Shown: positions 60,230 through 64,000 of the stretch, in pieces | Layout of the letters: every line of letters starts with the position of its first letter | How positions within the stretch are numbered: position 1 is the first letter of the stretch | Made by a program: the position numbers and the translations under genes | Notes under the pieces: model-generated | Seen by the model: only the letters and a program-made list of their open reading frames with translations | Told to the model about the DNA's origin: nothing | The model's database searches: none | NCBI GenBank assembly: GCA_965116555.1 | Contig: OZ220698.1 | Span: 1,116,001 to 1,180,000 of the forward strand | Direction of reading: 5' to 3' | Length of the DNA: 64,000 nucleotides | Source of the DNA: DAOUJH01 sp965116555 | Lineage (GTDB): Bacteria > Chloroflexota > Dehalococcoidia > Lucifugimonadales > QGNO01

Positions 60230-61207
60230 TCAGCTTCCCAGCTCTTCGCGAACCACCTTAATGACGGAATCTTCACGAGGCGCCACCAGCGGCTCCAGGC
60301 TCATCGAATATGGCGTCGGCACGTCTAAGCCGCCCAGTCTGGCAACGGGTCCGTCCAGGTAATCAAACACTTCGCGCTGGACGGTGCTTGCTATCTCCCC
60401 ACCAAAAGCACCGGTCTGCCAGGCCTCTTCCAGCACCAGGGCCCGTCCCGTCCGCTTCACAGATTCTAAGACGGTCTCTTTGTCCCAGGGACGCAGGGAG
60501 CGAAGGTCCACCACCTCTACGTCGACACCCTCTTCCGCCAGCTTCTCGGCAGCGCGCAACGCAACGTTTACCATTCTGGAGTAAGCGATGATGGTAAAGT
60601 CCTTTCCCGCACGCTTGACATTGGCCTCTCCAACAGGGACCTCAAAGTAATCTTCCGGCACCTCTCCCCTTGTACTATACAAGAGTATGTGCTCTATGAA
60701 CATCACGGGGTCTTGTTCCTTGCGTACAGAGCGGAACAAGCCCAGCGCATCGTGGGGGGTTGCGGGAATGACCACTTTCAGCCCGGGAACGGAAGCGTAC
60801 CAACCCTCCAGGTTCTGCGAATGTGTGGCCGCAAGCGCCGCGCCGCCGCCGGTAACGGTACGAATGATGACCGGTACACTGAACTGGCCACCGGACATGT
60901 AGCGGATCTTGGCGGCGTGATTCACAATCTGGTCCAACGCCAGCAGCGAGAAGTTGATGGTCATAATCTCGACTATGGGACGAAGGCCTATCATGGCGGA
61001 GCCGGTGCCAATGCCCACCATTCCCGACTCAGATATGGGGGACTCTACGATTCTGTCAGGACCGAACTCGTCCAGGAAACCGGAAGTTACCGCGTAAGAA
61101 CCACCGTAAGGGCCAATGTCCTCGCCAATAATAAAGGACCGCTCATCTTCCCGCAGGGTCTCCCTGAGAGCCCGCGCCATGGCTTCTCTGTAACTTATCT
61201 CAGGCAT
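60230..61207 (-). CDS. pdhB: Pyruvate/2-oxoacid dehydrogenase E1 beta subunit
   Basis: This 325-residue protein is a transketolase-like E1-beta (EISYREAMARALRETLRED, then EDIGPYGGSYAVTSGFLDEFG). With E1-alpha it binds thiamine diphosphate and decarboxylates the 2-oxoacid. GAGGAAATA is before the ATG. It lies eight bases after pdhA and 54 bases before the E2 gene. Confidence 0.96.
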   Translation of the reverse strand: MPEISYREAMARALRETLREDERSFIIGEDIGPYGGSYAVTSGFLDEFGPDRIVESPISESGMVGIGTGSAMIGLRPIVEIMTINFSLLALDQIVNHAAKIRYMSGGQFSVPVIIRTVTGGGAALAATHSQNLEGWYASVPGLKVVIPATPHDALGLFRSVRKEQDPVMFIEHILLYSTRGEVPEDYFEVPVGEANVKRAGKDFTIIAYSRMVNVALRAAEKLAEEGVDVEVVDLRSLRPWDKETVLESVKRTGRALVLEEAWQTGAFGGEIASTVQREVFDYLDGPVARLGGLDVPTPYSMSLEPLVAPREDSVIKVVREELGS

Positions 61208-61215
61208 TATTTCCT

Positions 61216-62211
61216 CTATGGTAGTTGAGCATAGATGTTGCGATACAGGGCTTCAGGAGCCGGGAAGGGGCTCTCCTCAGCAAACGCAATGCTCTCTTCT
61301 ACCTCTTTCTCCACCTCTTCACTGATGGCATCCAGCTTCTTCTGAGTGGTCATTTTGCTGGACAAGAGCCACTCACCATACTGCGTAATTGGGTCAAGCT
61401 TTCTGTACTCCGCCTCTTCGTCCTTGGATCGATAAAGTACGGGGTCAGCCATGGAGTGTCCACGGAAGCGGTAGGTGCGTGCTTCCAAGAAATACGGGCC
61501 TTTGCCGGAACGCACGTGCTGCACCGCCGTCTCAGCGGCCTCTCTAACGGCAAGGACATCCATTCCGTCAACTTGGGCGGAGGCTATGCCGTAGGATTCA
61601 GCCATCTTGTGCAACTGAGTATTGGACATTGATTCACTCAACGGAATACCCATGCCGTAGAGGTTATTCTCACATATGAACAGAACGGGAAGGTCCCACA
61701 GTGCAGACATGTTCAGTACTTCGTGGGCCTCACCTTCATTGAGAGCGCCATCGCCAAAGAATGTGGCTACCAACCTGTTGTCTTTCAAGTAGTTGAAAGC
61801 AAATCCCATGCCGGATGAAAGGGGTAGATGTCCCGCGACTATTGCGTAGCCGCCGGCAAAGTTCAGTGATGCATCAAACAAGTGCATGGAACCACCCATG
61901 CCCTTGGAGCAGCCCGTAGCTTTGCCAAAAAGCTCCGCCATCACCGCATTGGCGGACAGGCCCCTTGCCAGGGCGTGTCCGTGATCTCTGTAATGGGTAG
62001 TAATGTAGTCATCTTTGTCAAGGGCATCTATAGCCCCTACCGCCACGGCCTCTTGTCCAATATACAGATGCAAAAAGCCCCTGATCTTTCCCAGCATGTA
62101 CTGTTCCGCGGCCCGTTCTTCAAACACTCTAAGCAACACCATCTGCCTATAGAAGTCAACCAGGGTTGCTTTGTCCAACTGCTCCGCGACCTTGTAGGTA
62201 GTACTCTTCAT
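61216..62211 (-). CDS. pdhA: Pyruvate/2-oxoacid dehydrogenase E1 alpha subunit
   Basis: This 331-residue protein has the thiamine diphosphate motif GDGALNEGEAHEVLNMSALW with the closing NN (CENNLYGMG) and the phosphorylation-loop-like RFRGHSMADP. It pairs with PdhB. AAAAGG precedes the ATG. It lies 14 bases after the lpd stop. Confidence 0.96.
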   Translation of the reverse strand: MKSTTYKVAEQLDKATLVDFYRQMVLLRVFEERAAEQYMLGKIRGFLHLYIGQEAVAVGAIDALDKDDYITTHYRDHGHALARGLSANAVMAELFGKATGCSKGMGGSMHLFDASLNFAGGYAIVAGHLPLSSGMGFAFNYLKDNRLVATFFGDGALNEGEAHEVLNMSALWDLPVLFICENNLYGMGIPLSESMSNTQLHKMAESYGIASAQVDGMDVLAVREAAETAVQHVRSGKGPYFLEARTYRFRGHSMADPVLYRSKDEEAEYRKLDPITQYGEWLLSSKMTTQKKLDAISEEVEKEVEESIAFAEESPFPAPEALYRNIYAQLP

Positions 62212-62225
62212 AACGCCTTTTCCAC

Positions 62226-63611
62226 CTATATGTGAATAGCCTCTCCGTCCGCAGCGAGAGCAGCCTCTTTCAATGTCTCAGAAATGGTGGGATGTGAATG
62301 AACCAGCCAGCCTATCTCTTTAGTAGTGCCTTCCAGGTGATGCCCCAATGACCACTCAGCTAGCATTTCTGTCACGTCGGGGCCTATCATGTGAGCGCCT
62401 AGTATCTCACCGTAGTTCTTATCGGCAACGACCTTGGTCATACCCTCAACATCGCCTATAGCCATTGCTTTGCCGCTGGCCTGGAAGGGGAATTTGCCAA
62501 CTTTCACATCATGTCCTTGCTCTTTAGCCTGCTGCTCCGTAAGGCCAAAGCTGGCAACTTGCGGGTGACAGTACGTGGCCCTGGGCATGAACTGATAGTC
62601 GAGGGGGGGGGAATTCAAACCGGCTATCCGTTCGGCCGTCATCACCCCCTGCGCCATTCCCACGTGGGCCAGCAACATGATACCAGTTACATCACCTATG
62701 GCATATACGCCCGGAACGTTGGTAGCCATCTCAGAGTTGACCTTTACAAACCCGCGGTCAAGCTCAAGGGCTATATTGCTTGCTCCAATCTCTTCCGTAT
62801 TGGCCTGGACCCCGGCTGCTATTAGCACCAGATCGCATTCCAGAGTAGTGGCTTCTTTTTCTCCCTGGATCTCAAGGCTAATCCCCTTCTTCTTCACATC
62901 CGCCTTGGAAACCTTGGTAGACGTGTGGAATTTGATGCCCTGACGAGTAAACGACCGCTCCAAGAAACGGCTGATCTCTTCATCCTCATTGGGAAGGAGA
63001 TGGGGCAGCAACTCTACTATTGTGACTTCCACACCGTAGGCGTTCCAAAGATAGGCGAACTCAGCGCCGGTAGCGCCTCCACCCACTATGACAACTCTCT
63101 TGGGGAGTTCCCGCAACTCAAGGGCCTCCCTGCTGGTGATGACCTGTTTCTTATCAATCTCCAGACCCGGGATGGAGCGGGCACGGGCGCCAGTGGCAAT
63201 GATGATGTTGGAAGCGGTGATTTTCCCGCCGTCCGGAGTTATCTCCAGGGTATTCGCATCAGAGAAGGCAGCATGTCCTTTGATATGCTGGACTTTGTTC
63301 TTCCTCAGCAGAGAAGCCACACCCTTGGTCAAGGTGTCCACCACCCGCCTGCTTCTATCGATGGCTTTCCCAAAGTCGGCTTGGATGTTGTCCACACTGA
63401 TTCCAAAGGCCTCTGCCCTGTGGAAAAGCTCCAAGACCTCAGCGTTCTTTAGAAGAGCTTTGCTGGGGATACAACCCCAGTTCAAGCAAACGCCGCCCAG
63501 GGTGTCGTCTCTTTCAACTACAGCAGCCTTAAGACCCAGCTGCCCGGCTCTTATTCCCGCCACATACCCAGCCGGTCCGGAACCTATAACCACAACATCG
63601 TAATCAGGCAC
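62226..63611 (-). CDS. lpd: Dihydrolipoyl dehydrogenase (E3)
   Basis: This 461-residue flavoprotein has the FAD-binding GSGPAGYVAGI, the redox pair Cys42 and Cys47 in GGVCLNWGCIPSKALL, the NAD-binding VVGGGATGAEFAY and the C-terminal HSHPTISETLKEA with the catalytic His. It reoxidises the lipoyl groups of the E2. Start is GTG at 63611 with GGAGTGA upstream. It heads the operon lpd-pdhA-pdhB-pdhC. Confidence 0.97.
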   Translation of the reverse strand: MPDYDVVVIGSGPAGYVAGIRAGQLGLKAAVVERDDTLGGVCLNWGCIPSKALLKNAEVLELFHRAEAFGISVDNIQADFGKAIDRSRRVVDTLTKGVASLLRKNKVQHIKGHAAFSDANTLEITPDGGKITASNIIIATGARARSIPGLEIDKKQVITSREALELRELPKRVVIVGGGATGAEFAYLWNAYGVEVTIVELLPHLLPNEDEEISRFLERSFTRQGIKFHTSTKVSKADVKKKGISLEIQGEKEATTLECDLVLIAAGVQANTEEIGASNIALELDRGFVKVNSEMATNVPGVYAIGDVTGIMLLAHVGMAQGVMTAERIAGLNSPPLDYQFMPRATYCHPQVASFGLTEQQAKEQGHDVKVGKFPFQASGKAMAIGDVEGMTKVVADKNYGEILGAHMIGPDVTEMLAEWSLGHHLEGTTKEIGWLVHSHPTISETLKEAALAADGEAIHI

Positions 63612-63859
63612 TCGTCACTCCATCACGAGATTTTGCCCCATAGTATAAGTTTGTCACTACCCGTAATGTCTAGGGCCTAGGGGCTTTGGCTAGGCCGTCA
63701 TAGAGAATAACTATGGGAGCCAGAGATGTTATCAATGGCTCATAGGCAATCTACAGGATAACAGGTTAATCCTCAGTTCGCTCTAGGTACAATATCCAAA
63801 GATTAAGGCAAAATTGGACAGAAATCATGCCTAAATGACTAGCCTAAACCGCGTAAATC

Positions 63860-63868
63860 TGGTATAAA
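63860..63868 (+). promoter_or_regulatory. Possible extended -10 promoter element for the DUF5679 gene
   Basis: TGG followed by TATAAA forms an extended -10 pattern about 35 bases before the start at 63904. A clear -35 at normal spacing is not seen. This is a weak call from motif alone. The 292-base interval 63612-63903 holds no gene; CTAGGGCCTAG and GGCTAGGCC around 63670-63700 could form a short hairpin. Confidence 0.35.
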
Positions 63869-63903
63869 CTGTAGCGAACAATTCCTGAATAGGGAGGAAT
63901 CAT

Positions 63904-64000
63904 ATGCAAGGTTATTGCGTTAAGTGCCGAGCATCAAGGGAGATTGGGAACCCACAGTCCATTACGATGAAGAATGGGCGCCCCGCCACACAGGGCACCT
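63904..64000 (+). CDS. DUF5679 small zinc protein, N-terminal part
   Basis: The gene runs off the window. The visible residues (QGYCVKCRASREIGNPQSI then TMKNGRPATQGT) match DUF5679, a short zinc-binding protein whose full form ends with another CPVCGTK-type pair. Cys5 and Cys8 would be zinc ligands. AGGGAGGAATC upstream gives a good start. Function is unknown. Confidence 0.88.
   Translation, partial: MQGYCVKCRASREIGNPQSITMKNGRPATQGT

Overview
The window reads as a chromosome segment of a free-living bacterium. Protein features such as repeated DUF4389 domains, a DUF5679 protein, class III CoA-transferases and an E. coli-type FrdBCD set, together with families of dispersed intergenic repeats, fit the Chloroflexota, most likely a Dehalococcoidia/SAR202-like lineage. 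This placement is an inference from gene content; no rRNA or ribosomal protein gene is present to settle it. Many genes start with GTG or TTG, and one probably with CTG.

Region 1 (1-3.0 kb) holds the 3' end of a fumarate reductase/succinate dehydrogenase operon (frdA end, frdB, frdC, frdD) and a membrane protein. Region 2 (3.0-7.5 kb) is an accessory island. A nest of mosaic repeats is followed by an AT-richer two-gene restriction-modification system (amino-methyltransferase plus a TdeIII-like nuclease), a small coiled-coil gene, a convergent DUF433/PaREP1 pair and further repeats. A perfect hairpin directly before the methyltransferase start carries two GGNCC sites, the specificity known for this nuclease family. 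Region 3 (7.5-13.6 kb) has sbcD, a TlpA-CopD-like-Lgt-like-Trm112 run, and an MFS-folP-folK operon read from the other strand.

Region 4 (13.6-30.2 kb) is metabolic: aconitase, a PlsY homologue, tRNA-Pro, penicillin acylase, HpcH/HpaI aldolase, a radical SAM DNA modification/repair protein, DinB, an amidase operon, an Ldh2-type dehydrogenase, a MaoC hydratase and two adjacent class III CoA-transferases. Only the first of those transferases keeps the nucleophilic Asp, which points to a heteromeric enzyme. Region 5 (30.2-46 kb) is mostly housekeeping: a DUF4389 protein, tRNA-Arg, a CorC-like protein, glmU, two tRNA-Ser genes, a 3-hydroxyacyl-CoA dehydrogenase, dprA-topA-xerC-aroQ-pepP-pepP-efp-xseA-xseB-PHP and a PurN-like formyltransferase.

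Region 6 (46-64 kb) carries clpX-clpP-tig-aspS on the minus strand, ilvD, a Na+/Ca2+ exchanger homologue, a MocA-XdhC pair, an ECF sigma/anti-sigma pair, thyX, a GNAT protein, and the pyruvate dehydrogenase operon lpd-pdhA-pdhB-pdhC. A DUF5679 gene runs off the end. Together the genes describe a heterotroph with a TCA cycle and an oxidative 2-oxoacid dehydrogenase, able to open amides and process organic acids as CoA thioesters. The most unusual items are the R-M leader hairpin, the asymmetric CoA-transferase pair, the DUF433/PaREP1 overlap, the altered EF-P loop and the dispersed repeat families.
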